NCBI RefSeq assembly: GCF_007744675.1
Contig: NZ_CP036269.1
Location: forward strand, 4,133,546-4,197,545
Source: Gimesia alba
GTDB taxonomy: Bacteria > Planctomycetota > Planctomycetia > Planctomycetales > Planctomycetaceae
Reading direction: 5' to 3'
DNA length: 64,000 bases
Shown here: in pieces, positions 11,228-20,134 of the stretch
How the letters are laid out: each line of letters starts with the position of its first letter
How positions within the stretch are numbered: the stretch's first letter is position 1
The notes under the pieces: generated by a model
The model's input: the letters and a program-made list of their open reading frames with translations, nothing else
Databases searched by the model: none
Told to the model about the DNA's origin: nothing
Translations under genes and position numbers: made by a program

Positions 11228-11635
11228 TCACTTCGCCGTCAGCGATTCCATCATATCAATTTCGAACGCGGTCGGAATCGTTACCAGTAGTGTATTCGCT
11301 TTTGAATCAAACCGAATCGTATTATAAGGCATCGAGCTCGTTTTATTATTGACCAGAACAACGTTCTTATCTCGGATCAAGAAATAATGCTCCTTCAAAC
11401 CCTCTTTTTCAATTGTGGTAAACATTAATACGCCATTCTCCAATTCCACAGACTGTACTTTTCTGAAAACCGTGCTCCGAGAAACCGGAAGCTGTTCAGT
11501 CCGATAACTGGCTAATTGCCTTGCATTCGATACCACTTCTTCTTGTTCCAAATCCGCTTCTCCACTTACCATCAGTAGAGAGAGGCAAAACAGAATCACA
11601 ATGATTGAAGCGACAGTGGTCAGCAGGTCTCGCAT
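11228..11635 (-). CDS. Small membrane-anchored hypothetical protein
   Basis: 135 residues. The N-terminus is one hydrophobic segment (residues about 5-25, TVASIIVILFCLSLLMVSG), either an uncleaved anchor or a signal peptide. It is followed by a polar, probably beta-rich domain with no recognised catalytic motif; residues about 45-130 alternate hydrophobic and polar positions (SVELENGVLMFTTIE, HYFLIRDKNVVLVNN). It lies 106 bases downstream of the large kinase on the same strand and is convergent with the giant Calx-beta gene. The initiating ATG is preceded by GGAGACGACAATC, a reasonable ribosome site. The hydrophobic start resembles type II pseudopilin-like planctomycete proteins, but no prepilin peptidase site is evident. 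Function unknown. Confidence 0.6.
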   Translation of the reverse strand: MRDLLTTVASIIVILFCLSLLMVSGEADLEQEEVVSNARQLASYRTEQLPVSRSTVFRKVQSVELENGVLMFTTIEKEGLKEHYFLIRDKNVVLVNNKTSSMPYNTIRFDSKANTLLVTIPTAFEIDMMESLTAK

Positions 11636-11741
11636 GATTGTCGTCTCCTGATTATTAATATCATCACTGATGATGAATATTTTATCTGACTCGTGTTAAT
11701 TTAATTTCAATTACACAGTCTTCCCTTAATTATTTATTAGA

Positions 11742-14700
11742 TCAGGAAGAACTCATCCCCCTTTGAGGTTTAAACTTTGGTTCCGTCAGACGCCAGGTTC
11801 CTGCTTTTTTTCCGGGCACGATCAATGAATTCAAGATCGGCTTTTCTCCAAAGTTGAAGACTTCCGTTACTGACTTATAAGGCACAAGATCAGATTCAGA
11901 ATTCACCGTCTTAAGCAGATCCGACTCGGCTACTTCAGGTGTACCGTTGGCCAACGCCTGCAATAACTGCTGGATCACCCGAGCCTGATTCGCGGAAAGC
12001 GTATGCGTCATCCGTGTCCCTTCCCGAGGCAGAGGCCAGAGAAACTGGAATTGGTCCCCCTGTGACCAGTCGGGATGTTCTGCTGCGAGTTTCTTAAAAT
12101 CATGGCGAATATTTTTGTTAACGACCTTGCCCGTTTTGACTGCAACCTGTGAGTCAACATAGTGCGGCGGTTGACGATCAATCTCCCAACCCGCCGCATT
12201 GCTCGTCACCTTGATCTCATACTTCCCAGAAGACATCTCAAAAATAGACTTGCCTGCCATCCCTTTTTTCATCAGCCAGGCTTTAGCTGCTGTCTCCGGC
12301 GAAGCATCAGACAGTTTGACATCCACTCGCAATCCATCCTCTGTACTAAGTATGAGTGCCCCCCCTGCCGCCCTCTTTTTTGTTTGCTGGCTATTGGCTC
12401 CGGGAAGACCACTGCTAAACGGATTCTGTGTCGTTGGTCGAACAAGTTTGGGTTTCGCCAGCCGATATGTCCCTGTGTCTTTTCCCGGAACGATCAGTTT
12501 ATTCCAGGCGGGATGCTTTCCATCATTAAACACCTCTTTCAGTGATTCGAAGGATTTTGTACCTTCGCCTGCCGGGACGACCAGCATGATGACCTTTTCA
12601 TAAACATCCGGTTGATCGGCGGCATACGCTTTGAACAGTTCCTGTACAACTTTTGCCTGAGATGCGGTCAGAGTAAAATTCTGTAACGACCCCAGTTTCG
12701 AATCCAGCCAGCGAAACTTGAACAGCCCTCCTTGAGACCAATCCGGGTGGACCTCAGCCAGTCTGACATAGTCGCGCGTCATCGTGATCGGCACCACGAT
12801 CGCCCCCGGCTTCACTTCGATCTCAGCCAGATCATATTTCGGATTTTCATCCTCAATTTCCCATCCAGCGTTCTCACAGGAAACACGAATGCAATACTTT
12901 CCGGCGGGTAACTCTACCAGGAGAGGATCCACTGTTAATAAACGATCAGAAAAACCAAAAACACCACCTTCCATTCCGACTTGCATCGGATCTACAGGAA
13001 AGATGCCCACCCGCCAACCGGGCTCCTGACCGCTGAGTAAAATCGCCCCGAAATTCTCTTTGCCTGATACCGATTCCTGCTGGTTTAGCTTATCTTTCTG
13101 AACTAATACTCGTGAACCATAAGTTTCTGTCTTTAATCCCGTCTCCGGTGAAATAGACGTTTCTACCGGCTGCTGACCATCAATCTCGTAAACCAGATGA
13201 TTCTTGTTTGCACCGGGTATGCTCTTCTCAAACACCTGCATCAGCATAGTAAGCGTAAACAGACCTGCCAGTACCACAGTCACCCACCCCATGATATTCC
13301 AGGGGTTATTCAGGGCCGCAGAAGCCGCTTTCCGCTTGATGAAATAGGCGGCAACAAGCATGCCGCTGATAACGGCCAGTCTCAAGCCCCATATCTTGGC
13401 CAAGAGTTGCTCATCTCGATTCAGATGAACCCAGATCTGCGTAAACAAGACCATACTCATTAACAGACCGATGCCCAAAACAACCCCCAGGACGACCCGT
13501 TTATTAGAACGCCGATTCTCTTGAACAAACAGGTCATCACTGGGAGTGACAGGCATCTGCTCAGATTTTTCTTCAGCGAGCGCATCCCGACGTTTAATGT
13601 AACGCGCGATATACAGCAAGATACCGATGGGTCCTGCAATAACACACGCCAGCAGAAACAGTCCATCGATCAATTTCGCTGCCTTGGAACCCGGCTCTAC
13701 CAGATTTTGTAAGCCGCACACGATCAGCAGAAAGCCAATCGGAATGAAAAACAAAGAGGACACCAGTGTCATTTCGGGAACGTTCGCAGCAAAATGATTG
13801 CCCGTTGCCGTACCATACATCCAGATGAAAACTGGCAGTACTAACAGCACGCAGCCGGTCCAGACAACGGCCCGATCCAGCCGCGATCCCCGGGAGTTCC
13901 CTCTGGAAACCGTTCCCCTCGTTGAACTGGCAGGCGCATTTCCATCCTGCTTCAGACTACGTTCCATCAAGAATCCTGCTGTGACAAACAGGCCACCTAC
14001 CAGGGAAAAGATCAGAATCGGTAAAAACTGCCAATCATCGTTTGCCAGGAACGCCGGCTGGAAGAATCCGGTCGTAAACATCCAGTAAAAGAATACCATC
14101 AAGACCCAGATACCAATGCCAGTCCCGGTCAGAGTCCGGGCATCCTTTTCTTTCACTGCCGTGACATAGTCAGGCCCTTTCGAAGCAATATGCAGCCAGT
14201 GCCCCCGAATCGCAAACCCCGCCACCGCCAACACCCCGAGCACTGACGCTGCCAGAATCGATCCATGCAGTGAAGTAAATGTGGTTCCCACAGGTGCCGC
14301 TCGAACAACCGCCGTCGTGACAAACGACACCCCCAAGGTCATAAACATGGCTAACATTGAAAGGAACCAGACAATAAAAGGAAGCGGTTTTTTATCTGCT
14401 CGATTCCAGTAGACAATTGAGGCAATTGTCAGAATAAACACAAGTGTCAGCGAAAATTTGACGATTTTGTTCATGACCTCATACGTCATTGGAGATTCGG
14501 GAGTACTGGGATTGATCGTCATCAATGCAACAATAGTTCCCAATACCAGTGCCATCACGATGCCAATAATGTACCCCGCTGGTGTGCTCCCTTTTTCCAA
14601 TTCAACCGAGGTGGCAGATATATTGGAAACGCTTTCTACAGCGACCGTCTCTGCTGGTTGGGGAGCCGTTGGTGGAGTTGGTTGAGGGGCTGGTTCCATC

Positions 14701-16310
14701 AACTGCGGATGACGCTTGGGTAGATTCTTCACAAAATAAATCGTGAAACCAATGGCAAACAGAATATAGAGCAACGCTCTTGGGAAATCGGGAATCACTC
14801 CCAGATAAAACAACATTTGTAGCAGTAACGTCCCACCGGCAAAAGCAGCGGGCAGCGAAAGCGCATCGGACATGCGTAATGACATAAATGGGATCGCTTG
14901 ACGCCGTTCTGCCTCATAAACAACTAGAGCGATCAAGATCCCCAGGAAGACACTACTCGCGGCACTAATGAGAAATGAGAACGGAGCATGTGCTTCTGAA
15001 AACGCAATCATGCCCCCCAAAAATAAAACGGCGTGTCCAACTGGCATGAAAACCCGTGGATCGGTCTCCATAGCAGAAGGAACCTCAACCTCTCGTTTCG
15101 CCACAGGTAAGCCCGCTTTCTGCGGTGCCTCTGTTTGCTGACGTGGGGGCTTTGATGGTTTTCGTTCAATCGGAGGAACCGCACCGGGCTGTTGTACGTG
15201 AGCCAGATGTGCTCCCAGTAGATCTGCAACTTCCTTTGCGGTCTGCAAACGATTTTCTGGCCGCTTTTCCAATAGACAGTCGATAATTTCAATCAGCCAT
15301 TCCGGGATTTCTTCGTTGACTTCCTGAATCGGGCGTGGCGTATCGTCACAAACCCGGCGGACGACCGCCACCAGATTACTCGCCCGAAATGGTGACCGCC
15401 CGGTACACATCGCATACATGACGGCCCCCAGGCTGAACAGGTCACTCCGCTGATCGACATGATCTCCTGATGCCTGTTCGGGAGACATATACTGCGGCGT
15501 GCCGGAGACCTCGCCGGTCTTCGTGATCGTCACATCATCGACGGCTCGCGCCAAGCCGAAATCGGTGATCTTGACCCGCTCCACCCCATTCTCCAGCAGG
15601 ATATTTGCTGGTTTGATATCACGGTGAATCAATCCCTGTTTGTGAGCGGCAGCGAGCCCCTCAGCAATCTGGCTTCCAATCCGCAGGATTTCCGTCACCT
15701 TCAAAGAACCAACTTTATCGAGCTTCTCCTGGAGCGACTGACCTACCACAAATTCCATCACCAGATAAGGCAACTGTGCTTCATCGACGGCATGAATGGT
15801 TACTATATGCGGATGACTCACCGCAGCAGCTGCCTGCGCTTCCCGTAGAAATCGTTTGCGGGCATTCGGATTGACCGCCAGCAGAGGCGACATCACTTTG
15901 ATCGCCACGATTCGGTTCAACTTGGGATCCAGCGCGCGAAACACAATCCCCATCCCACCCTGCCCGATGACTTTTTGAATCTGATACTCACCCAGCGTTC
16001 CCAGCAGATCCGGATCATCGGAAGGAGTCAGAAAATCAAGCGGATACGATGTAGTATCCGCAGGCCCCAGAGGCGATTTTTCCAGAAAACTACCCGCATC
16101 ATCATACGCCATGAGCAGCGCCTCAACACGACGCCGCTGTTCCAGATTATCACCACACGTTTCATCCAGAAACTGGATACGCTCTGCTGGTGTTTTCTTC
16201 TCTAACGCAATCAAAAACAGTCCCTCTATCGATTGAGGGTTCACGTTCTCTCGTGTTGGTTCTGGTTCTCGCTCAGAGTTTTCAGATGGGTCTGATTCTA
16301 GATTGGACAT
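11742..16310 (-). CDS. Large Ser/Thr protein kinase with polytopic membrane region and duplicated C-terminal domains
   Basis: 1522 residues. Residues 30-80 hold the FLDxxCGxN...RVEALLxA motif that often precedes planctomycete kinases. The PknB-type kinase domain spans about 109-375: glycine loop GQGGMG (116-121), Lys138 in VAIK, HRDIKPAN (Asp231), DFG (250-252) and SPEQA, so all catalytic residues are present. Residues about 420-1050 contain roughly fifteen hydrophobic helices, far more than the single helix usual for PknB kinases. The C-terminal part is duplicated: a beta-rich segment with AGWEI, then a segment with HPDWSQG...LTxSQAxVxQxL...LIVPGKxxGTxRL at residues 1188-1287 and 1412-1511. 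These segments resemble winged-helix-like modules seen in planctomycete proteins (recalled, not searched). The gene follows an ECF sigma factor by 188 bases on the same strand, a typical sigma/kinase pairing. Ligand and substrates are unknown. Confidence 0.9.
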   Translation of the reverse strand: MSNLESDPSENSEREPEPTRENVNPQSIEGLFLIALEKKTPAERIQFLDETCGDNLEQRRRVEALLMAYDDAGSFLEKSPLGPADTTSYPLDFLTPSDDPDLLGTLGEYQIQKVIGQGGMGIVFRALDPKLNRIVAIKVMSPLLAVNPNARKRFLREAQAAAAVSHPHIVTIHAVDEAQLPYLVMEFVVGQSLQEKLDKVGSLKVTEILRIGSQIAEGLAAAHKQGLIHRDIKPANILLENGVERVKITDFGLARAVDDVTITKTGEVSGTPQYMSPEQASGDHVDQRSDLFSLGAVMYAMCTGRSPFRASNLVAVVRRVCDDTPRPIQEVNEEIPEWLIEIIDCLLEKRPENRLQTAKEVADLLGAHLAHVQQPGAVPPIERKPSKPPRQQTEAPQKAGLPVAKREVEVPSAMETDPRVFMPVGHAVLFLGGMIAFSEAHAPFSFLISAASSVFLGILIALVVYEAERRQAIPFMSLRMSDALSLPAAFAGGTLLLQMLFYLGVIPDFPRALLYILFAIGFTIYFVKNLPKRHPQLMEPAPQPTPPTAPQPAETVAVESVSNISATSVELEKGSTPAGYIIGIVMALVLGTIVALMTINPSTPESPMTYEVMNKIVKFSLTLVFILTIASIVYWNRADKKPLPFIVWFLSMLAMFMTLGVSFVTTAVVRAAPVGTTFTSLHGSILAASVLGVLAVAGFAIRGHWLHIASKGPDYVTAVKEKDARTLTGTGIGIWVLMVFFYWMFTTGFFQPAFLANDDWQFLPILIFSLVGGLFVTAGFLMERSLKQDGNAPASSTRGTVSRGNSRGSRLDRAVVWTGCVLLVLPVFIWMYGTATGNHFAANVPEMTLVSSLFFIPIGFLLIVCGLQNLVEPGSKAAKLIDGLFLLACVIAGPIGILLYIARYIKRRDALAEEKSEQMPVTPSDDLFVQENRRSNKRVVLGVVLGIGLLMSMVLFTQIWVHLNRDEQLLAKIWGLRLAVISGMLVAAYFIKRKAASAALNNPWNIMGWVTVVLAGLFTLTMLMQVFEKSIPGANKNHLVYEIDGQQPVETSISPETGLKTETYGSRVLVQKDKLNQQESVSGKENFGAILLSGQEPGWRVGIFPVDPMQVGMEGGVFGFSDRLLTVDPLLVELPAGKYCIRVSCENAGWEIEDENPKYDLAEIEVKPGAIVVPITMTRDYVRLAEVHPDWSQGGLFKFRWLDSKLGSLQNFTLTASQAKVVQELFKAYAADQPDVYEKVIMLVVPAGEGTKSFESLKEVFNDGKHPAWNKLIVPGKDTGTYRLAKPKLVRPTTQNPFSSGLPGANSQQTKKRAAGGALILSTEDGLRVDVKLSDASPETAAKAWLMKKGMAGKSIFEMSSGKYEIKVTSNAAGWEIDRQPPHYVDSQVAVKTGKVVNKNIRHDFKKLAAEHPDWSQGDQFQFLWPLPREGTRMTHTLSANQARVIQQLLQALANGTPEVAESDLLKTVNSESDLVPYKSVTEVFNFGEKPILNSLIVPGKKAGTWRLTEPKFKPQRGMSSS

Positions 16311-16329
16311 GATTTTTCTTTTTCTTCAG

Positions 16330-16345
16330 GATGGGAATTCCCATC
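16330..16345. promoter_or_regulatory. 16-bp perfect palindrome upstream of the kinase start
   Basis: The bases GATGGGAATTCCCATC form a perfect palindrome about 20 bases upstream of the kinase ATG (minus strand), flanked on both sides by a CAGG repeat. It could be an operator or a hairpin in the leader near the ribosome site. No second copy was noticed in the window. The function is inferred from position only. Confidence 0.3.
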
Positions 16346-16498
16346 AGGAAAAAATTTAACCGGGACCGCCTTGGTCCCCCGTCTACTATCCCATGCGATT
16401 TTGACGAACGGCGCGCCTCAGAGTTTCTGATAAAAAAACGGTTTTTATACAAAACCGAATCCATCCCACCACAATCCGATCGCTGTAAACCTATAATA

Positions 16499-17074
16499 CT
16501 ATACAGTTTGATCTTTGTCTGATTTGATTTGAGAAAATAACCAGGCGCGAGAATATGCCCAGTGACGTGCCGCGGTTGCCCGTGAAATTCCCAGTACGTC
16601 AGCTGCTTCCTGTTCACTCAGACCAGCAAAATAGCGCAGCTTGACCAGCTCGGCTTTCTCCGGACTTTCCTTCGCAAATTCGGTGAGTGCGGCGTCTAGT
16701 GCCAGTAAATCATCCGATTGATCTAACGCCGGCGCGGCGATTTCCGGAAGATCTACGCGGTCATGTTCGCCGCCATGCTTGACTCGTTTTTTCCGACGTG
16801 CATTCTCAATCAGAATCCGTCGCATTGATTCTGCAGCTGCAGCGAAAAAATGACCGCGGTGATCCCATTGACGCTCTTCCCCTGAATCGCCCACCAGTCG
16901 CAGATAGGCCTCATGCACGAGTGCCGTGGCCGTCAACGTTTGCCCGGGTGCTTCGTGAGAAAGCTTATTCCCCGCCAGTTTCCGCAGTTCCGCATACACG
17001 ATCGGCAAAAGTTGATCGGTGGCAGCGACATCGCCCGACTCCATTGCCTGTAAGATGCGTGTGACGTCCTGCAT
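16499..17074 (-). CDS. ECF-type RNA polymerase sigma factor (planctomycete sigma-70 ECF family)
   Basis: 191 residues from the ATG at 17074, chosen because GAGAAGG lies 5 bases upstream; the frame could be read 25 codons further but that extension looks non-coding. Region 2-like sequence: LLPIVYAELRKLA, ALVHEAYLRL, HFFAAAAESMRRILIENARRKK. Region 4-like helix-turn-helix: YFAGLSEQEAADVLGIS RATAARHW. The length and these phrases fit the ECF family commonly found next to Ser/Thr kinases in planctomycetes. It precedes the large kinase on the same strand. No anti-sigma factor is adjacent, so kinase-dependent control is a plausible inference. It redirects RNA polymerase to unknown promoters. Confidence 0.88.
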   Translation of the reverse strand: MQDVTRILQAMESGDVAATDQLLPIVYAELRKLAGNKLSHEAPGQTLTATALVHEAYLRLVGDSGEERQWDHRGHFFAAAAESMRRILIENARRKKRVKHGGEHDRVDLPEIAAPALDQSDDLLALDAALTEFAKESPEKAELVKLRYFAGLSEQEAADVLGISRATAARHWAYSRAWLFSQIKSDKDQTV

Positions 17075-17785
17075 GATCACCTTCTCGATAGAACTATTCG
17101 TTGACTCAACTGTAGCCGATCTTCCCGGAGATTTTCGATTCCATAGCACGCTTCAGTGTACCCGGTGATACGACCAATGCAAAGTGCTTTGCAGACTGAC
17201 ACGTAAGCGTTCTCACAGATTGTTTCCCTAATAAAAGAACGAATATCAGCTCTATACCTCGCCTCAACTCGAACGAACATGCGGGCTAAGCGTCGGGCGC
17301 GCGAGAGATCACTAGAACAGCGCATACTGATTCCTGATGAACACTATAAAAACCACTGGTTTCAGAACAATTTCCGAAAAAGCTGCTCACTCGCCCCCCA
17401 TGTATCATCACACTTCGAACGACATTCAGAAGTGATCGCAGATGGATCAATTGGTATCGCAAGGGGTTCACAAGGCAATGACGCATCAGATTTTTCTTCA
17501 TGTCTTTTCTCTAAGTTACATCTAAAAAACGGAATAGCCCTGGCTCTCGCTCCCGTTCAGTAAGCCGGAAAGACTTTCCTACCTGCTGAATGGAAGAGCC
17601 AGAAAACAAAACGAGCGACATGCTATCGGAAAGACTCAAGAACCCAAAGATGAAAACAACGTAGCAATGCTCATCTGAGCAACATAAAACATCTCGAAAA
17701 ACCGTAACTGAAAAGAGAATCCCACGACTGAATTTGACACTACGAACCAGGGCAAATCAATAAAATAAAGACTTACCTGGTGTCA
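17075..17785. other. Non-coding stretch upstream of the sigma gene
   Basis: About 700 bases with only short overlapping frames that lack ribosome sites and recognisable protein composition. It should contain the promoter region of the ECF sigma gene; no confident -35/-10 pair was identified. The right-hand end abuts the MITE-like element. Confidence 0.4.
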
Positions 17786-18001
17786 CTGTCGGCTAGGTAG
17801 TGTTTATTTAATAGTTCTGAGCCTGATTTTGAGTTCTACAGCATTGGGTATGTAAGAATTCACAGTGCTCGATGGTGTGATGTTCCCCTTGTTTTCTAGA
17901 CTATCACCGCAGTAAAGGACCATTAGCCGCAGGGCGTTAGCACCGGTTAGGCGTCTTTGGTAAGGCCCGTTCGAATTAAGAAACACTACCTAGCCCGACA
18001 G
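17786..18001. mobile_element. MITE-like element, 216 bp, with about 20-bp terminal inverted repeats
   Basis: The left end reads CTGTCGGCTAGGTAGTGTTT (17786-17805). The right end (17981-18001) is its reverse complement except for one extra G in the GGG run. The interior has no transposase; one 60-codon minus-strand frame spans it (17804-17986) but has no recognisable domain. Size, inverted ends and intergenic location fit a miniature inverted-repeat element mobilised in trans. No clear target-site duplication was found. An alternative is a large stem-loop RNA or a dispersed extragenic repeat. Confidence 0.55.
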
Positions 18002-18207
18002 AGTGTGTTAGAGAACTGCTCCTCACAATTAAATGTCCATTCATAATTTGAATTTCAATCAATCCCAGTGAGATTCTGCGGTTCATAAAACACACTTTGA
18101 ACTATCATCTGCAAGAAACCACAGTTACTATATCATGCACAGTCGTAACCAATTGACTAGTTCATAATCATCTCACTCCGAAGCAATGATACAGGAAAGA
18201 CAGGACC

Positions 18208-19011
18208 TTGCCTCAGCATCAAATCCATTTATCGAAAATGATGGTATTGATCGGAATTGTATTAGTGACTGCACATCCTGCACTTGCTGCCGAGTGGGGA
18301 TCACTCTCGGGACATATTATTTACACTGGCAAGCCAGAGAAGCCTGCTAAGGTCAAAATCACCAAGGATCAGAAAGAGTGTTGCCGGGAGAATCTACATC
18401 ATCTGGATGAGTCTTTTCTGATCGGCAAAAATGGAGGAGTAAAAAACGTTTTTGTTTATCTGAAACAAAAAGACTTGAACGATACGTTAATTCACCCCGG
18501 GTACCGGAAACTTCCAAGCAAGGTTAACCTGAATCTTAAATCATGTGTTTTTCAGCCTCATGCGTGTGGTCTCTGGTTAAAACACCAGAAACTCTTACTC
18601 GGAAACCAGGATCGAATAGGGCATAACCCACATTTTTATGTCTTCGAGAATGAGACGAGATCGACACTTCCTCCCCTGCCTGGTACACAAGACATACTCA
18701 CTTTTTATGAAACGGAAACCTTGCCAATAAAAATCACATGCGATATTCATCCTTGGGAATCTGCATATCTGTTAATTCAAAATCATCCTTATTTTACGAT
18801 CACCGATGAAGCTGGGTACTTCAAGATTAAAAATTTACCGGTCGGAAAATGGGAGTTTTTATTCTGGCACGAAGAAGCCGGTTATGTGGTCTACCAGGAT
18901 AACCCAAAGCGAGGAGGCATGGCACTGGAAATCAAACCCGGTAAAAATGATCTTAGCGTCATTAAAGTCACTCCTGAGTTATTTGACCGAAGCCTCGCGA
19001 GTAAAGAATAG
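18208..19011 (+). CDS. Exported cupredoxin-like / carboxypeptidase-regulatory-like protein
   Basis: 267 residues from a TTG start at 18208 with AGGA just upstream; an ATG ten codons later (18238) has no ribosome site but would also leave a signal peptide (MMVLIGIVLVTAHPALAA). The mature part opens with WGSLSGHIIYTG, then a middle region with FQPHACGLWLK and later CDIHPWESAYLLIQNHPYF. The His...CxxH arrangement resembles the copper site of plastocyanin-like proteins, though the usual terminal Met is not obvious. The end (FTITDEAGYFKIKNLPVGKW) looks like a carboxypeptidase-regulatory beta-sandwich. Such proteins are common and poorly studied in planctomycetes. It is followed at 63 bases by a polysaccharide deacetylase. 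Copper binding is inferred. Confidence 0.65.
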   Translation: MPQHQIHLSKMMVLIGIVLVTAHPALAAEWGSLSGHIIYTGKPEKPAKVKITKDQKECCRENLHHLDESFLIGKNGGVKNVFVYLKQKDLNDTLIHPGYRKLPSKVNLNLKSCVFQPHACGLWLKHQKLLLGNQDRIGHNPHFYVFENETRSTLPPLPGTQDILTFYETETLPIKITCDIHPWESAYLLIQNHPYFTITDEAGYFKIKNLPVGKWEFLFWHEEAGYVVYQDNPKRGGMALEIKPGKNDLSVIKVTPELFDRSLASKE

Positions 19012-19074
19012 TAGTTGTCTGCCTCTATTCCGAAAACCCGCTTTTCAAAGTTTATTTATGATGTAAAGTTCTTC

Positions 19075-19878
19075 ATGCGATTTCTACTCTCACTACTCTG
19101 CCTTTTGCTGATGATGTCGACATCATCAGCTACCGACAATCCTGCAAAGTCAAATAAGACCTCTGCTCATAAAACGCTCCCTTCAGCGGGTGTCATCCTG
19201 ACGTTTGATGATCGTAATATGAATCAATGGGTCAAACAGATTCCTCTGTTCCAGAAGTACAATGCCAAAGTGACCTTCTTTGTTGATCACTTCCACACAC
19301 TCAAGTCACAGCAGATCGCTGCACTCAAGCAACTGCAGGCAGCCGACCATGCAATTGGCTGCCATGGCGTAAAACATCGCAAAGCGGTCGACTACGTTCG
19401 CGAGCACGGCATCGAACGTTACCTGCAGGACGAAATCAGTCCCGCGGTAAAGCGTATGACCGACGCCGGATTAAAGCCGACTGCGTTCGCTTATCCCAGC
19501 AGTTCCCGAAACGAGGAAATCGATCAGGCATTACTCAAAACATTCCGCCACCTCCGCGGCGGCACTGGCTTAGCTCCGAATCAACGCATGCGTGATCTCA
19601 AACCGATTTTTGTTCCCGTTGATCAGATCAAGCAGTCGGGTTGCCTGATCGGAACCGGCATCGATTACGCCGGCACAGAAAAACGTCCGCACTATCTGAC
19701 CGAAATCAAAGATGCGATGGATCACGCCAAACAACGAGGCGAAATCGTCATCTTCTACGCCCACAACATCAGCGACAATGGCCCCGGTCATCACCTGCCG
19801 CCCAAGGCACTCGAAGAAGTTCTGGCACACGCCCAACAGATCAATCTACCCACATTAACCTACGACGACCTGCCGTAA
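19075..19878 (+). CDS. Exported polysaccharide deacetylase family protein (NodB fold)
   Basis: 267 residues. The ATG at 19075 is chosen because it starts a good signal peptide (MRFLLSLLCLLLMMSTSSA); the longer frame from a TTG at 19015 adds 20 residues without signal character. Family motifs: GVILTFDDRN (motif 1, catalytic Asp and metal Asp), CHGVKHR (motif 2, HxxxH metal ligands), FAYPSSSRNEE (motif 3) and a late FYAHNI in place of the usual LxH. It probably removes acetyl groups from an N- or O-acetylated glycan in the periplasm or outside. It ends before a hairpin-rich gap convergent with a sulfatase. Exact substrate cannot be told. Confidence 0.8.
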   Translation: MRFLLSLLCLLLMMSTSSATDNPAKSNKTSAHKTLPSAGVILTFDDRNMNQWVKQIPLFQKYNAKVTFFVDHFHTLKSQQIAALKQLQAADHAIGCHGVKHRKAVDYVREHGIERYLQDEISPAVKRMTDAGLKPTAFAYPSSSRNEEIDQALLKTFRHLRGGTGLAPNQRMRDLKPIFVPVDQIKQSGCLIGTGIDYAGTEKRPHYLTEIKDAMDHAKQRGEIVIFYAHNISDNGPGHHLPPKALEEVLAHAQQINLPTLTYDDLP

Positions 19879-19921
19879 GCAGCAGAATGATCATCTCAAA
19901 TAGACCAAGACAAAAGGGTGA

Positions 19922-20097
19922 GCCCGGATGCATATCCGGGCCGAGCATAGCGAGCAGGAGGTTGTAGTAAACGGAAGCATAAAACAGATCAATGTGAACT
20001 TCTAAATCAATATCTGACAATCAGAAAGCTTATTTTTGAGTCTATCTTTTCTCTACTACCTCTTGTTGCCTTCGGCAATTCCGGATTACATCCGGAA
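19922..20097. repeat. Cluster of three short perfect hairpins between convergent genes
   Basis: GCCCGGAT-gcat-ATCCGGGC (19922-19941), TTGCC-ttc-GGCAA (20066-20078) and TTCCGGAT-tac-ATCCGGAA (20079-20097) lie in the 256-base gap between the deacetylase and the sulfatase. The first and third share a CCGGAT core. Neither is followed by a long T-run, so they are not classic intrinsic terminators; REP-like dispersed repeats or bidirectional termination signals are both possible. Confidence 0.5.
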
Positions 20098-20134
20098 CCA
20101 CCCTATCAGCTTATTTTACTATACAAGCAAAGTC

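Noticed and set aside
17279..17563. 94-codon plus-strand frame upstream of the sigma gene
   Set aside because: No ribosome site, basic low-complexity composition, overlaps an equally long frame on the other strand; no domain seen.
17804..17986. 60-codon minus-strand frame inside the MITE-like element as a gene
   Set aside because: It runs between the inverted repeats without a recognised domain or ribosome site; more likely incidental.
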